From Opitutus sp. ER46 (lineage in GTDB: Bacteria; Verrucomicrobiota; Verrucomicrobiia; Opitutales; Opitutaceae): 64,000 nucleotides of DNA. Shown here in pieces: positions 1 to 7,789 of this stretch (the first letter of the stretch is position 1; every line of letters starts with the position of its first letter). The stretch lies in NCBI RefSeq assembly GCF_003054705.1, contig NZ_QAYX01000025.1, positions 124,001-188,000 of the forward strand, written 5' to 3'. The position numbers and the translations under genes are program-made. The notes under the pieces were generated by a model. That model saw nothing but the letters and a program-made list of their open reading frames with translations, had not been told where the DNA came from and did no database searches.

Positions 1-2
1 TG

Positions 3-419
3 ACGGCCGCCACACCGGGTTCGCCGTTCGTCGCGCTGTCCACCCGCGGATTTGTCGGCGGGGACGACGCGGTGTTGATCAACGGATTTCAGCTCGCGGC
101 GGCGGCCTCCGTGGTGGTGCGGGTGTCGGGGCGCCGGCTGGTTTGTCATGGCCTGCGGAACACGCTGGCGCGATCGCACGTTCGGCTGCACGACGCGCAG
201 GGCCGGGTGATCGCCGAGAATAGCGGCTGGGCGCTCGGCTCGCCGGCGGAGCAGGAGGCGGCGCACGCCTTCCTGGCCAAAGTGGGTACCGAGCCGCTCG
301 ACGAAACCGGCGAGGAGGCCGTGATTCTGAGGCACCTCGAGCCCGGCGCGTACACCGTGGTGGTCGCCGGCGACGCCGGCACCACCGGGCTGGTGCACAT
401 CGAAATCGTCGCCGGCTGA
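3..419 (+). CDS. C-terminal end of a surface/secreted protein (5' part outside window)
   Basis: The frame is open from base 3 to the TGA at 417-419, giving the last 138 residues of a longer protein. The stretch LSTRGFVGGDDAVLINGF matches the ISTRG-x-VG-x-GD-x-xLIxGF module that I recognise from C-terminal ends of large secreted or autotransporter-like proteins of Verrucomicrobiota. It is followed by beta-strand-like segments ending in GAYTVVVAG and VHIEIVAG. No transmembrane anchor or catalytic motif is visible in this part. The function cannot be stated from the fragment. The gene must continue upstream of the window. Confidence 0.75.
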   Translation, partial: TAATPGSPFVALSTRGFVGGDDAVLINGFQLAAAASVVVRVSGRRLVCHGLRNTLARSHVRLHDAQGRVIAENSGWALGSPAEQEAAHAFLAKVGTEPLDETGEEAVILRHLEPGAYTVVVAGDAGTTGLVHIEIVAG

Positions 420-494
420 GCGCACCGGCGGTGCCCGCGGCCGACTGAACTTGGCCCACACAGGTTTCTAGGACCTGTGCGGGGAGGCGGCGCC

Positions 495-761
495 TCAGTT
501 CGCGCGGCGCTTCGCGGCGAAGGCGAGACCGGCGATGATGAAGTCGAGGAGGGCGGTGAGGAGGAGGCCGATGATCGACTGCCACTCGGTGTAGCGTTCG
601 GCGTAGATGTAGAGCGCGATGTTCGCGACGCCGAAGAGGGTCCATGTCGCCACACTCACGCCGGCGGAGGCCTTGTCGCGCACCATGTGCACGAGCTGCA
701 GCGCCGTGGCAGTGGGGAAGATGATGGCCGGGAGGATGCCGGCGATTTGGCTCACAGTCAT
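495..761 (-). CDS. PQ-loop / SemiSWEET-like small membrane protein
   Basis: An 88-residue protein with three predicted membrane helices (about residues 5-24, 38-55 and 63-82). The first helix ends in a PTATALQ-xxH turn that resembles the PQ-loop, followed by KASAGVSVATWTLFGVANI, which is like the KS-x-GVS-x-x-T/W-x-x-x-x-x-x-N block of SemiSWEET half-transporters. Family members dimerise to move sugars or other small solutes; the substrate is not predictable here. The ATG at 759-761 gives the normal length of this family. It is transcribed away from the purine permease, with a 259-bp shared upstream region that holds a strong hairpin. The last residues KRRAN form a positively charged cytoplasmic tail. 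Confidence 0.7.
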   Translation of the reverse strand: MTVSQIAGILPAIIFPTATALQLVHMVRDKASAGVSVATWTLFGVANIALYIYAERYTEWQSIIGLLLTALLDFIIAGLAFAAKRRAN

Positions 762-819
762 TTGCGTAACAGGGGAACAGATTTTGCGCCCGGCGTCTGC
801 GCGAATGTTGCGAACTCTG

Positions 820-853
820 CTCGCAAAACCTGCACGGCGGCAGGTTTTGCGAG
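820..853. repeat. Perfect 14-bp inverted repeat (hairpin) in a divergent intergenic region
   Basis: CTCGCAAAACCTGC at 820-833 and its exact reverse complement at 840-853 are separated by six bases. The hairpin lies between the divergent PQ-loop gene (ATG at 761) and the purine permease (ATG at 1021). No T-run follows, so it is unlikely to be a simple terminator. It could be an operator, an mRNA leader structure of the permease, or a small REP-like element. A second short hairpin with a GAAA loop (GGCGC-GAAA-GCGCC) lies about 20 bases further on. Confidence 0.6.
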
Positions 854-1020
854 AAGGGGGGTGGGGCGCGGCGCGAAAGCGCCGGCGGCCGGGGGGCGAC
901 GAACGGCGGCAGGCGGGGCGATGCGGCGGCGGGGCGGGTTCTAGACGGAAGGGGGTTGGGCGTTTTCTTTTGCGCTTGGGGCGGGGCTCGGCAGCGTGCG
1001 CGGTTTCTCCCGCTCTTCCG

Positions 1021-2352
1021 ATGCTCTCGCGCTTCTTCAAACTGCACGAAAACGGCACGACGTTCGGCCGTGAGATCCAGGCCGGCGTCACGACGTTTGC
1101 CGCGATGGCGTACATCCTGGCCGTCAACCCGGCCATCCTCGCCAACACGGGCATGGACCGCGCGGCGCTGGTCACGGTAACGGCGATCACGGCGGCCGTG
1201 GCGACGGCGATCATGGCGCTGCTGACAAACTACCCGATCGCGCTCGCGCCCGGCATGGGCATCAACGCGTTCTTCACGTTTACCATCTGCCTCGGCAGCG
1301 GCGTGCCGTGGTCGGAGGCGCTCGGCATGGTTTTGGTCAACGGCGTGATCTTTCTCCTACTCTCGGTCACCGGCGTGCGCGAGCGGATCATCGCGGCGAT
1401 CCCGCACGGGTTGAAGGTGGCGGTGACGTGCGGCATCGGGTTCTTCATCGCGTTCATCGGCCTCAAGAATGGCGGCGTGATCGTGCCCAATCCCGCGACG
1501 TACGTCTCGCATGGCAACTTCGCCTCGGGCCCGGTCGCGCTCTGCCTCGCGGGCATCCTGCTCACGGCCATCCTCATCGCGCGGCGCGTGCCCGGCGCGA
1601 TCGTGCTCAGCATCGCGGCCGTCACGCTCGCCGGCCTGTTCGTCACCGACGGCACCGGCAAGCACGTCGCGTCCATGCCCGCCGCGCTGCTGTCGCTGCC
1701 GGCGTCACCCGAGCCCGTGTTCTTCAAGCTGACGTTTCAGTTTCTGACGACGGGCGCGGCCTTGAAGCTTGCGCTGCCGCTGATCCTCACGCTGCTGCTG
1801 GTGGATATGTTCGATAACATCGGGACGCTGATCGGCGTCACGAAACGCGCGGGGTTCCTGCGGCCCGATGGCACCTTACCGCGGGCGGGGCGCGCGTTGG
1901 TCGCGGATTCGATAGCGACGATTTTGAGCGCGCTCTGCGGCACCTCGACGGTGGTGAGCTACATCGAGTCGGCGTCGGGCGTGGAGGCGGGCGGCCGCAC
2001 CGGGCTGACGACGCTGACCACCGCGGCGCTTATGCTGCTCGCGCTGTTCTTCACGCCGCTGATCCTGGCGGTGCCCGCGGTGGCGACGGCGCCGGCGCTG
2101 GTGATCGTGGGCGTGTTCATGATGCAGTCGGTGACCGAGATCGACATGACCGACTTCCGGACGGCGATGCCGGCGGTGCTGACAATCATCGCGATCCCGC
2201 TCACCTCGAGCATCGCGGAAGGGATTGGACTTGGGCTGATCGGCGCCGCGCTGCTGGCGGTGGCGACGGGCGAGCCCCGACGGCTTACGGCCACCGGCTA
2301 CTTCGTGGCGGGGATATTCTTCCTCTCGTTCTTCAAGCTGCCGCCATTCTGA
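1021..2352 (+). CDS. NCS2-family purine permease (AzgA/AdeP-GhxP type)
   Basis: A 443-residue integral membrane protein, the usual length for AzgA-type adenine/guanine/hypoxanthine:proton symporters. The start at 1021 gives MLSRFFKLHENGTTFGREIQAGVTTF, with the family's typical N-terminus (T-x-x-x-E-x-x-AG-x-TTF-x-x-MAYI). The transport-site segment NYPIALAPGMGINAFFTF is clear, as are the later motifs LTLLLVDMFDNIGTLIGV and ALCGTSTVVSYIES. About 12-14 hydrophobic helices are present. It lies tail to tail with adenine deaminase and close to guanine deaminase, so import of purine bases for salvage or catabolism is the likely role. Adenine versus guanine/hypoxanthine specificity cannot be read from the sequence. 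Confidence 0.93.
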   Translation: MLSRFFKLHENGTTFGREIQAGVTTFAAMAYILAVNPAILANTGMDRAALVTVTAITAAVATAIMALLTNYPIALAPGMGINAFFTFTICLGSGVPWSEALGMVLVNGVIFLLLSVTGVRERIIAAIPHGLKVAVTCGIGFFIAFIGLKNGGVIVPNPATYVSHGNFASGPVALCLAGILLTAILIARRVPGAIVLSIAAVTLAGLFVTDGTGKHVASMPAALLSLPASPEPVFFKLTFQFLTTGAALKLALPLILTLLLVDMFDNIGTLIGVTKRAGFLRPDGTLPRAGRALVADSIATILSALCGTSTVVSYIESASGVEAGGRTGLTTLTTAALMLLALFFTPLILAVPAVATAPALVIVGVFMMQSVTEIDMTDFRTAMPAVLTIIAIPLTSSIAEGIGLGLIGAALLAVATGEPRRLTATGYFVAGIFFLSFFKLPPF

Positions 2353-2353
2353 A

Positions 2354-2377
2354 CAGTTTTCGCTGGCGCGAAAACTG
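2354..2377 (+). terminator. Stem-loop directly after the purine permease
   Basis: CAGTTTTCGC (2354-2363) and its exact complement GCGAAAACTG (2368-2377) enclose a TGGC loop, starting two bases after the permease stop codon. There is no T-tract, so it may act as a processing or mRNA-stability hairpin rather than a classical rho-independent terminator. A second short hairpin (CTTCCG/CGGAAG) lies about 35 bases downstream. Confidence 0.5.
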
Positions 2378-2458
2378 AATGATGCTGGGGGGAGGCAGGC
2401 CAAGGCAGTGCACTTCCGTTTGTGCGGAAGCAAGAACGGACGAGTACGAGGGGACGAG

Positions 2459-2558
2459 GGCTGCAATTATAATTAGCCTGGGATCAGTGCCTTGCGGGAT
2501 AATGTCCAGATACTCCGGAATAATGTCCGGATACTTTTGGATAATGTCCGGATACTCC
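2459..2558 (+). repeat. Dispersed element with three 21-bp repeats, copy 1
   Basis: After GGCTGCAATTATAA (2459-2472) come three units of about 21 bp, each containing AATGTCC(A/G)GATACT, at 2501, 2522 and 2543. A second copy with the same order and nearly the same sequence lies at 45466-45565. The core shared block of about 45 bases has one mismatch. Both copies are intergenic. Clustered short direct repeats of this kind can be transposase-binding ends of an insertion sequence or operator arrays. No transposase gene is present in the window. Confidence 0.75.
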
Positions 2559-2614
2559 TGCGCGGATTTGCGCGGGAGTTTACGCGGGACGTTTCTGATT
2601 CGGTGCGAACGCGA

Positions 2615-4426
2615 TCAGGCTTTCGGTGCCGGCGTGAACAGCGGCATGAGCTTCATGGCGTTGACGTCGACGAGCCCGCGGTCGGTGAGGCGCAGCGCGG
2701 GAATGACGGAGAGCGGGAGAAGGTTGAAACCCATGTACGGCACGCGGCAGCCGAGGCGGGTCCAGGCGCGTTTCAACGCGGTGGTCTCGCGGCCGACGAT
2801 GGGCGCGCGTTTGTCAGAGAGCAGGCCGGCGATCGGCAGCGCGACGCTGGCGAGGACCTGGCCGCGGCGGACAACGCAGACGCCGCCGCGCAGACGTTTC
2901 ACGGTCGCGAGGGCGAGCCGCATGTCGGGCTCGTTGGTGCCGGCGAGAACGATGTTGTGGGCGTCGTGGCCGACGCTGCTGGCGACGGCGCCGTCGCGCA
3001 GCCCGAAGTCGGCGAGCAACCCGTGGGCGACGTTGCCGTTCTTGCCGTGGCGCTCGACGACGGTGAGGAAGCACAGGTCGTGCGCGGCGAGCAGGGAATC
3101 CCAGTCCGGCGCGGATTCGAGTTTCACCTGGTCGTGGGCGGTGACGATCCCGGGCGGGACAACGCGGATGACGTTGGCGGTGACGGCGGTTTTCGGCAGC
3201 GGCGGGGTGAGCGGCACACGCTTCGGGAGCTTCACGGTGGCGTACGCGGCACGCGGATACCGGTAGCGGCGCGAGAGCGCGCGCTCGAGCACGGGGGTGA
3301 TCTTGCGGCGCTCGACGACCAGTTCGCCGCCGAACCAGGTGTTCTGCACCTCGAGGGCTTCGTTGAGCAGGACGACGTCGGCGCGACGGGCCGGGGCGAG
3401 ACCGCCGAACTCGCCATCCATGGCGTAGCGGGTGGCCGGATGCAGGGAGCCCAGGCTCCACGCGGTGGTGGTCTGGAGCCCGGCGGCGACGGCCTGGCGG
3501 ACGACCCAGTCCATGCCGAAGAGGAAAAGGTCGTCGGCGTCGCGATCGTCGGTGCAGACGCAGACGCGCTTCGGGTTGGCGCCGAGCTCAGTGATGGCGC
3601 GGATGGCGGCGGGGAGCGAGTGCCAGGGGGTGGTCGGGTTGCCGCCCCGGAGGAAGACCCAGACGCCGTTTTCAAGAAAGTCGTCGGCGATGTCGCGGTC
3701 GATGGCCTCGTGGGTGTCGCTGATGCCGCTGGCGGCGCCGGCGGCGACGAACTCGCGGCCGTAGATGTGGCCGCAGACGGGACGACCGCGCTTGAGGGCG
3801 GCGGCGAGGATGGCGTGGCTGCGGGCATCGCCCAGCGCGACGGAGACGTAATCCATCTTTTCGCCGAGGGCGGCGGCCTCGGGCCAGCGGTCGAAGATAC
3901 CGCCGATCTTGGCGGCGGTGAGGTCGCCGCCGGCGGTTTCGAGCGTGGCGTTGGTGGCGGGGACGGTGCTGGGGACGGTGAGGAAGATGGAGAGCGGGGC
4001 GCGGCGGGCGTCCTCGAGCATCCACTCGATGCCGGCGACATCGCACACGTTGCCGATCTCATGGCTGTCGCAGAAGACGGTGGTGGTGCCGTTGAGGAGG
4101 GCGGCCTCGGCGAAGGCGCAGGCGGTCATCATCGCGCTCTCGATGTGGACGTGGGGATCGACGAGGCCGGGCGCGAGAATGCCGCCGCGGGCGTCGTACG
4201 TGCGGGCGCCGGTGAGGCCGGACTTGCGGTAGGTGCCGGCGGGTTTGATGGCGGCGATGCGGCCGCCGGTGATCCAGATCTCGCGTTCGCCGTGGATGCG
4301 CTCCGTGTAGGTCGAGAGGATGCGGCCGCCGGTGATGACAAGGTCGGGGGCGGTGCGGCCCATCGCGACGGCGGCGAGGGCGCGGGTCATGGTGTGCAGC
4401 GGGGCGACGGAGAAACGGGTGAGCAT
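2615..4426 (-). CDS. ade: Adenine deaminase
   Basis: A 603-residue amidohydrolase converting adenine to hypoxanthine and ammonia in purine salvage. The N-terminal composite domain carries [14 protein letters not shown]. The metal site begins with [17 protein letters not shown], and further family blocks are [32 protein letters not shown] and [10 protein letters not shown]. The C-terminal domain has [10 protein letters not shown] and the [22 protein letters not shown] segment seen in Ade proteins. The ATG at 4426 was chosen because it gives the usual length; an internal ATG at 4390 is possible, and neither has a visible ribosome site. It faces the purine permease tail to tail and is divergent from guanine deaminase, so the three form a purine-degradation cluster. 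Confidence 0.95.
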   Translation of the reverse strand: MLTRFSVAPLHTMTRALAAVAMGRTAPDLVITGGRILSTYTERIHGEREIWITGGRIAAIKPAGTYRKSGLTGARTYDARGGILAPGLVDPHVHIESAMMTACAFAEAALLNGTTTVFCDSHEIGNVCDVAGIEWMLEDARRAPLSIFLTVPSTVPATNATLETAGGDLTAAKIGGIFDRWPEAAALGEKMDYVSVALGDARSHAILAAALKRGRPVCGHIYGREFVAAGAASGISDTHEAIDRDIADDFLENGVWVFLRGGNPTTPWHSLPAAIRAITELGANPKRVCVCTDDRDADDLFLFGMDWVVRQAVAAGLQTTTAWSLGSLHPATRYAMDGEFGGLAPARRADVVLLNEALEVQNTWFGGELVVERRKITPVLERALSRRYRYPRAAYATVKLPKRVPLTPPLPKTAVTANVIRVVPPGIVTAHDQVKLESAPDWDSLLAAHDLCFLTVVERHGKNGNVAHGLLADFGLRDGAVASSVGHDAHNIVLAGTNEPDMRLALATVKRLRGGVCVVRRGQVLASVALPIAGLLSDKRAPIVGRETTALKRAWTRLGCRVPYMGFNLLPLSVIPALRLTDRGLVDVNAMKLMPLFTPAPKA

Positions 4427-4622
4427 GGCGGAAAGGAAGTTTGGCGGCCGGGGCGAAGGAGCACGGCGCGGGCCACCGCAGCGTGGCTGCCGGGTGGGGG
4501 AGGCGGTGGTTGGAGGCGAGTGAAAGCCCGCAGTGGGCGGTGGGGCAAGCGCGGCGGCGGGCGGAGTTTTGGGATTTGCGTGGCGCCGGGCGGTCCGGGC
4601 AGGCTGCGCGGTTCTCATTCCT

Positions 4623-5093
4623 ATGTCTGACGAATTGTTCATGCGCGCGGCCATCGATGAAGCTGACGCCGGCATGCGGGCGAACCGCGGCGGCCCGTTT
4701 GGCTGTGTGATCGTGCGCCGCGGCGAGATCGTGGCGCGGGGCAGCAACCGGGTGACCTCGACGAATGATCCGACGGCGCACGCGGAGGTGACGGCGATCC
4801 GCGAGGCGTGCCAGAAGCTGGGCCGCTTCACGCTGGAGGACTGCGAACTCTACACCAGTTGCGAACCCTGCCCGATGTGCCTGTCGGCGATCTACTGGGC
4901 GCGGATTCCGCGGGTGCGGTACGGCAACACGCGGGCGGACGCGGCGGCGATCGGGTTCGCGGACGACTTTATCTACCAGCAGATTCCGCTGCCTCCGGAG
5001 CAGCGCACGGTGCAGATGGCGCCGCTGCTGCGCGACGAGGCGCAGCGGACGTTCCGCGCGTGGGCGGCAAAGGCTGACAAGGTCGAATACTGA
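4623..5093 (+). CDS. guaD: Guanine deaminase, cytidine-deaminase fold
   Basis: A 156-residue zinc enzyme converting guanine to xanthine. The zinc motifs are TAHAEVTAI (His and catalytic Glu) and [16 protein letters not shown] (two Cys). Length, the GGPFG motif near residue 24 and the C-terminal VEY end match the Bacillus subtilis GuaD type, in which the C-terminal tail closes the active site. The ATG at 4623 follows a GC-rich leader with no clear ribosome site but gives the correct family N-terminus. It is divergent from adenine deaminase across 196 bp. Together they feed hypoxanthine and xanthine to later purine metabolism. Confidence 0.93.
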   Translation: MSDELFMRAAIDEADAGMRANRGGPFGCVIVRRGEIVARGSNRVTSTNDPTAHAEVTAIREACQKLGRFTLEDCELYTSCEPCPMCLSAIYWARIPRVRYGNTRADAAAIGFADDFIYQQIPLPPEQRTVQMAPLLRDEAQRTFRAWAAKADKVEY

Positions 5094-5208
5094 GCGGGCG
5101 CCCACCCGGCGCGCTGGTGGGCCGGGAATTCTCCGATAAGCAGTTCAGGAAAACCGCCCCGCGGCTCCTGACAGACGGGTGTCAGTGGCCTCTGCTAAGG
5201 TGGGGTCA

Positions 5209-5670
5209 ATGAATGCAGCAAAACCGGAGGTTTGGTCGACCGAGCAGGCCGTGGAGACGGGCGCGTCGCGCGCCGCGATCTGGGCGCTGTTATCGGACGT
5301 CGTGAGCTGGTTCCGCTGGGATCCCGGCATTCGCGACATCGAGGTGAGCGGGCCCTTTCGGCGGGGCACCCGCTTCATGGTGACCCGCGCGGGCGGGGGA
5401 CGGTGGCTGACGCGGCTGGTCGAAGTGACGGACCAGACCGGGTTCGTGGCCGAGACGCAGGTCGGGGACGTGCGCGTGTTCGTGGATCATCGCATCGAGC
5501 CGCTGCCGGAAGGCCGGCTGCGCGTGGTTTTCGAACTGGAGGCGTTCGGGCCGGGCGGAGAGGAGGTGGGGCGGAAGCTGTCGGCGCCCTTCGCTGAGGC
5601 GCTGAGGGAATTGGCGCAGCTGGCGGAGCGGCAGGAAGGCGGCGCGTGCCTTGCGCAGGTGTCGGCCTGA
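5209..5670 (+). CDS. SRPBCC (START/Bet v1-like) family protein
   Basis: A 153-residue protein of the polyketide-cyclase/START superfamily. It has the typical opening TEQAVETGASRAAIWALLSDVVSWFRWDPGIRDIEV (A-x-x-x-W-x-x-x-x-D-x-x-x-W-x-x-W), then GPFRRGTRF, a run of beta strands and a C-terminal long helix (APFAEALRELAQLAER). These domains bind hydrophobic ligands in a cavity; the ligand is unknown. The start at 5209 is preceded by AAGGTGGGG and fits the family better than the in-frame ATG at 5179, which would add ten residues. It stands alone, 91 bases upstream of tRNA-Phe. Confidence 0.75.
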   Translation: MNAAKPEVWSTEQAVETGASRAAIWALLSDVVSWFRWDPGIRDIEVSGPFRRGTRFMVTRAGGGRWLTRLVEVTDQTGFVAETQVGDVRVFVDHRIEPLPEGRLRVVFELEAFGPGGEEVGRKLSAPFAEALRELAQLAERQEGGACLAQVSA

Positions 5671-5761
5671 GCGGCGGAAGCGGCGCCAACGAGCGGCAGA
5701 AAAAGGAAGAAAATGCCGTTGACGGCTGGGGAGGCGCGGCCTTTGTTCGCCACTCCTCCGT

Positions 5762-5837
<76 letters not shown>

Positions 5838-5843
5838 CTTTAG

Positions 5844-5880
5844 AACCCGCTATTCGGCAACGAGTAGCGGGTTTTGTGTT
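5844..5880 (+). terminator. Rho-independent terminator of tRNA-Phe
   Basis: AACCCGCTA (5844-5852) pairs perfectly with TAGCGGGTT (5865-5873) around a 12-base loop and runs into TTTGTGTT. Its position seven bases after the tRNA CCA end supports termination of the tRNA transcript. Confidence 0.85.
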
Positions 5881-5951
5881 CCTCGGAGTCCCTCCAAATT
5901 AAACGATCGGCTGACGTGTTCAGACGCATTGTTGATTTGGTGGCGTTGTGA

Positions 5952-6125
5952 GCAAAGGAGCATGGGGGCGATCGGCTTGGGATGCAGCTTACGTCTTGCG
6001 CAGTCATACGCCACTGGCGTATGGTTTCGGACGCATGGAATTTGTTCGCGAAGAACGTTCAGGGCGACCTGACGATGGCGCAGGCCAAGCAACTCGCAAA
6101 AATCGTCCAACTGGAACTCCCATGA
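5952..6125 (+). pseudogene. Remnant of a RelE/HigB-type toxin gene
   Basis: This frame is open after the TGA at 5949-5951 and ends with a TGA at 6123-6125 that overlaps the ATG of the antitoxin (ATGA), the usual toxin-antitoxin junction. The last part, WNLFAKNVQGDLTMAQAKQL followed by AKIVQLELP, resembles the C-terminal end of RelE/HigB toxins (FAKN-x-x-x-(D/N)LT-x-x-Q-x-x-x-L-x-x-x-V). Only about 57 codons are open, with a first ATG at 5982, against about 100-120 for an intact toxin. The upstream half, with the strand-rich catalytic core, is not recognisable. I infer a 5'-truncated, inactive toxin gene. Confidence 0.55.
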
Positions 6126-6412
6126 AGAAAGCCGCATTCAACGAATTGCTCCAAGGGGTGCGCGACGCGGGCGACTACCTCCGCGGCGATCGCAAGTCAG
6201 CCGGACGTGTCGATCAGATTGCGCCCGATTCTATTGCCGCCGTGCGTGCCCGGCTGGGCTTCAGCCAGAGCCAGTTTGCCCGCGCGCTGGGCATCAGCTT
6301 GGATACTCTCCAAAACTGGGAACAGGGACGTCGGCAGCCTACCGGCCCGGCGAAGGTGCTGCTCAGGGTCGCAGCCAAGCACCCCGAGGCGGTGCTTGAA
6401 GCCGTGGCTTGA
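6122..6412 (+). CDS. HigA/NadS-like antitoxin, XRE-family HTH
   Basis: A 96-residue DNA-binding protein. A cro/C1-type helix-turn-helix covers about residues 38-90: IAAVRARLGFSQSQFARALGISLDTLQNWEQGRRQPTGPAK, followed by the LLRVAAKHPEAVLEA tail typical of HigA-2/NadS antitoxins. The N-terminal MKKAAFNELLQGVRDAGDYLRG matches the toxin-binding segment of this group. The start overlaps the stop of the degraded toxin frame, as expected for translational coupling. The antitoxin is intact while its partner looks broken, so it may persist as a solitary regulator binding its own promoter. Base composition is lower in GC than its neighbours. Confidence 0.82.
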   Translation: MKKAAFNELLQGVRDAGDYLRGDRKSAGRVDQIAPDSIAAVRARLGFSQSQFARALGISLDTLQNWEQGRRQPTGPAKVLLRVAAKHPEAVLEAVA

Positions 6413-6859
6413 CCCATTCTCACACGTTGCGCAGCGCGCGGCTTGGTGTGCGCCTTCTCCAGCATCGTGGTTGTGCTCTGCTGGAGAGCGGGCACGAAAG
6501 ACGCGCGATTGACCCAGACACTTGGGGAGGGCACCAAGCCGACGACTGTCCGGCACGAAGGTGCCGACCGGGTGGATACGACTGGTGCGAAATCTCCATC
6601 CAGAGCCCCTGCATCGCACGGTGCGAAGGCCGGGGCGTTGTCCGCGCCGAATCGGGTCGCGTTCACGTTGTTTCAGAAAGGCACGGGCGTGGTTGACAAT
6701 CGGCTGGCGGCGCAGCTTGGGCTGTCGGCTGACGAGACCACGGCGCTGCGCTTCGTGGTGTGGCACGGCGTCCTCCCAGAGAAGGCGGGTATCTGAGATC
6801 CCCTGCCGTCCCGGGGGACTCCCGCCATCACATCGCCCGCTTTGGTCTCCCGCTCCGCG
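6413..6859. other. 447-bp stretch without a supported gene; contains a 9-bp hairpin
   Basis: No convincing gene was found. A plus-strand frame at 6443-6796 is open for 117 codons, but its product has no recognisable motif and low-complexity content. A minus-strand frame at 6214-6666 runs antisense to the antitoxin gene. TCTCCAGCA (6456-6464) and TGCTGGAGA (6479-6487) form a hairpin that extends imperfectly on both sides. It may terminate the antitoxin transcript or be part of a mobile-cassette remnant. Confidence 0.5.
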
Positions 6860-7636
6860 CTACCGTTTCCGGTTCCGGTACTCGTCGCTGCGGCGGAGGT
6901 CGGCTTCGACGTCGCGTTGGGACCAGCCGCGGTCAACGAGCAGCTTGCGGTAGTGTTCCATGCCGCCGGCGTCGGGGGCGCGGCGGAGCACGTTTTGATA
7001 GGCGCGGGTGGTTTTCGAGTCAGGCAGCTTGACCCGGTACTCTTCGCTCTCCCGAAGTCGCGCGCGCATCGAACTCTCGGAGCCGCCCCGCTCGAGGAAA
7101 CGCCGGTAGTGCTCCATCCCCTCGCGGTCGGGCCGGCGCTCCAGCAGGTCGTCATACGCGCGCTCGATCATCCGATCGATGGCGTCGCGGCGGCCCCGCG
7201 GTCCGTCGTTGTCATACCCGGGGCCACGCCCGTGGTGCTCGTCGTCGTTCGACCACTGGCGGTTGATGTCCTGCCGGATGCGGCCGACGGACCAGCGTTC
7301 GTCGATCATCCGGCGCCGGTAATGCCGCATCTCCTCCGGCGTGGGGCCGCGGCCGCAATACTCGAAAAAGGCGCGGTGAATGACCACCTCCGGGCTGAGT
7401 GCGCGATACTCGAAGGATTGCAGGAGGAGGCTGCGGAGATCGTTGCGCGTGTGCGCCGGGCAATAGGTCACTTCCCAGGCATGCGGGGCGCGGCCGAGGA
7501 TGTCGGTGTAGACCTCGACGACGACCGCGGCCTCGAGCGGCGGCGGCTCCGGCGGACGCGGTTGTCCGAAAGCCGTGACCCAGGCAAGGGTCGCGAGCAG
7601 CACGAGGGCGGGGCGGAGGGAGCCAGGAAGACTCAT
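6860..7636 (-). CDS. Secreted protein with DUF4214-type repeats
   Basis: A 258-residue protein with a signal peptide (MSLPGSLRPALVLLATLAWVTAFGQ). It then carries helical modules built around GRGPTPEEMRHYRRRMI, RRPDREGMEHYRRFLERGG and RRAPDAGGMEHYRKLLVDRG. The R-x-PD-x-x-G-x-x-x-Y/W pattern is that of DUF4214/phycobilisome-linker-like domains, often found in exported proteins linked to surface glycans or S-layers. The ATG at 7636 was chosen because it begins the signal peptide; longer upstream starts would bury it. It lies 153 bases downstream of the histidine kinase start-side neighbour's stop, on the same strand. Function is unknown. Confidence 0.75.
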   Translation of the reverse strand: MSLPGSLRPALVLLATLAWVTAFGQPRPPEPPPLEAAVVVEVYTDILGRAPHAWEVTYCPAHTRNDLRSLLLQSFEYRALSPEVVIHRAFFEYCGRGPTPEEMRHYRRRMIDERWSVGRIRQDINRQWSNDDEHHGRGPGYDNDGPRGRRDAIDRMIERAYDDLLERRPDREGMEHYRRFLERGGSESSMRARLRESEEYRVKLPDSKTTRAYQNVLRRAPDAGGMEHYRKLLVDRGWSQRDVEADLRRSDEYRNRKR

Positions 7637-7789
7637 AAGGAAGAAGCGGATGGGGTCACGTCGACCAGACAGGAAAGTCACGGCGATGAGACGACGGGGG
7701 GCGGCCGAGTATTCAGGCCCACGGCGCCCCCGCAAGGCCGGCGATGTCACTTTTAAGAGTCAGCCCGCCGTGGCCGGCGGCGCGGGCGG

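Noticed and set aside
762..1020. Purine riboswitch upstream of the permease
   Set aside because: The expected conserved TATA...GTTTCTAC-type core was not seen; only a long hairpin is present.
5838..6125. tRNA att site (duplicated tRNA 3' end)
   Set aside because: No copy of the 3' end of tRNA-Phe was found downstream within the window.
6214..6666. Minus-strand frame antisense to the antitoxin
   Set aside because: Half of it is complementary to the antitoxin coding sequence, so it is most likely a shadow frame.
6443..6796. Open plus-strand frame of 117 codons after the antitoxin
   Set aside because: Low-complexity composition, no motif and no ribosome site; a minus-strand frame overlaps it. 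Kept only as an unexplained region.
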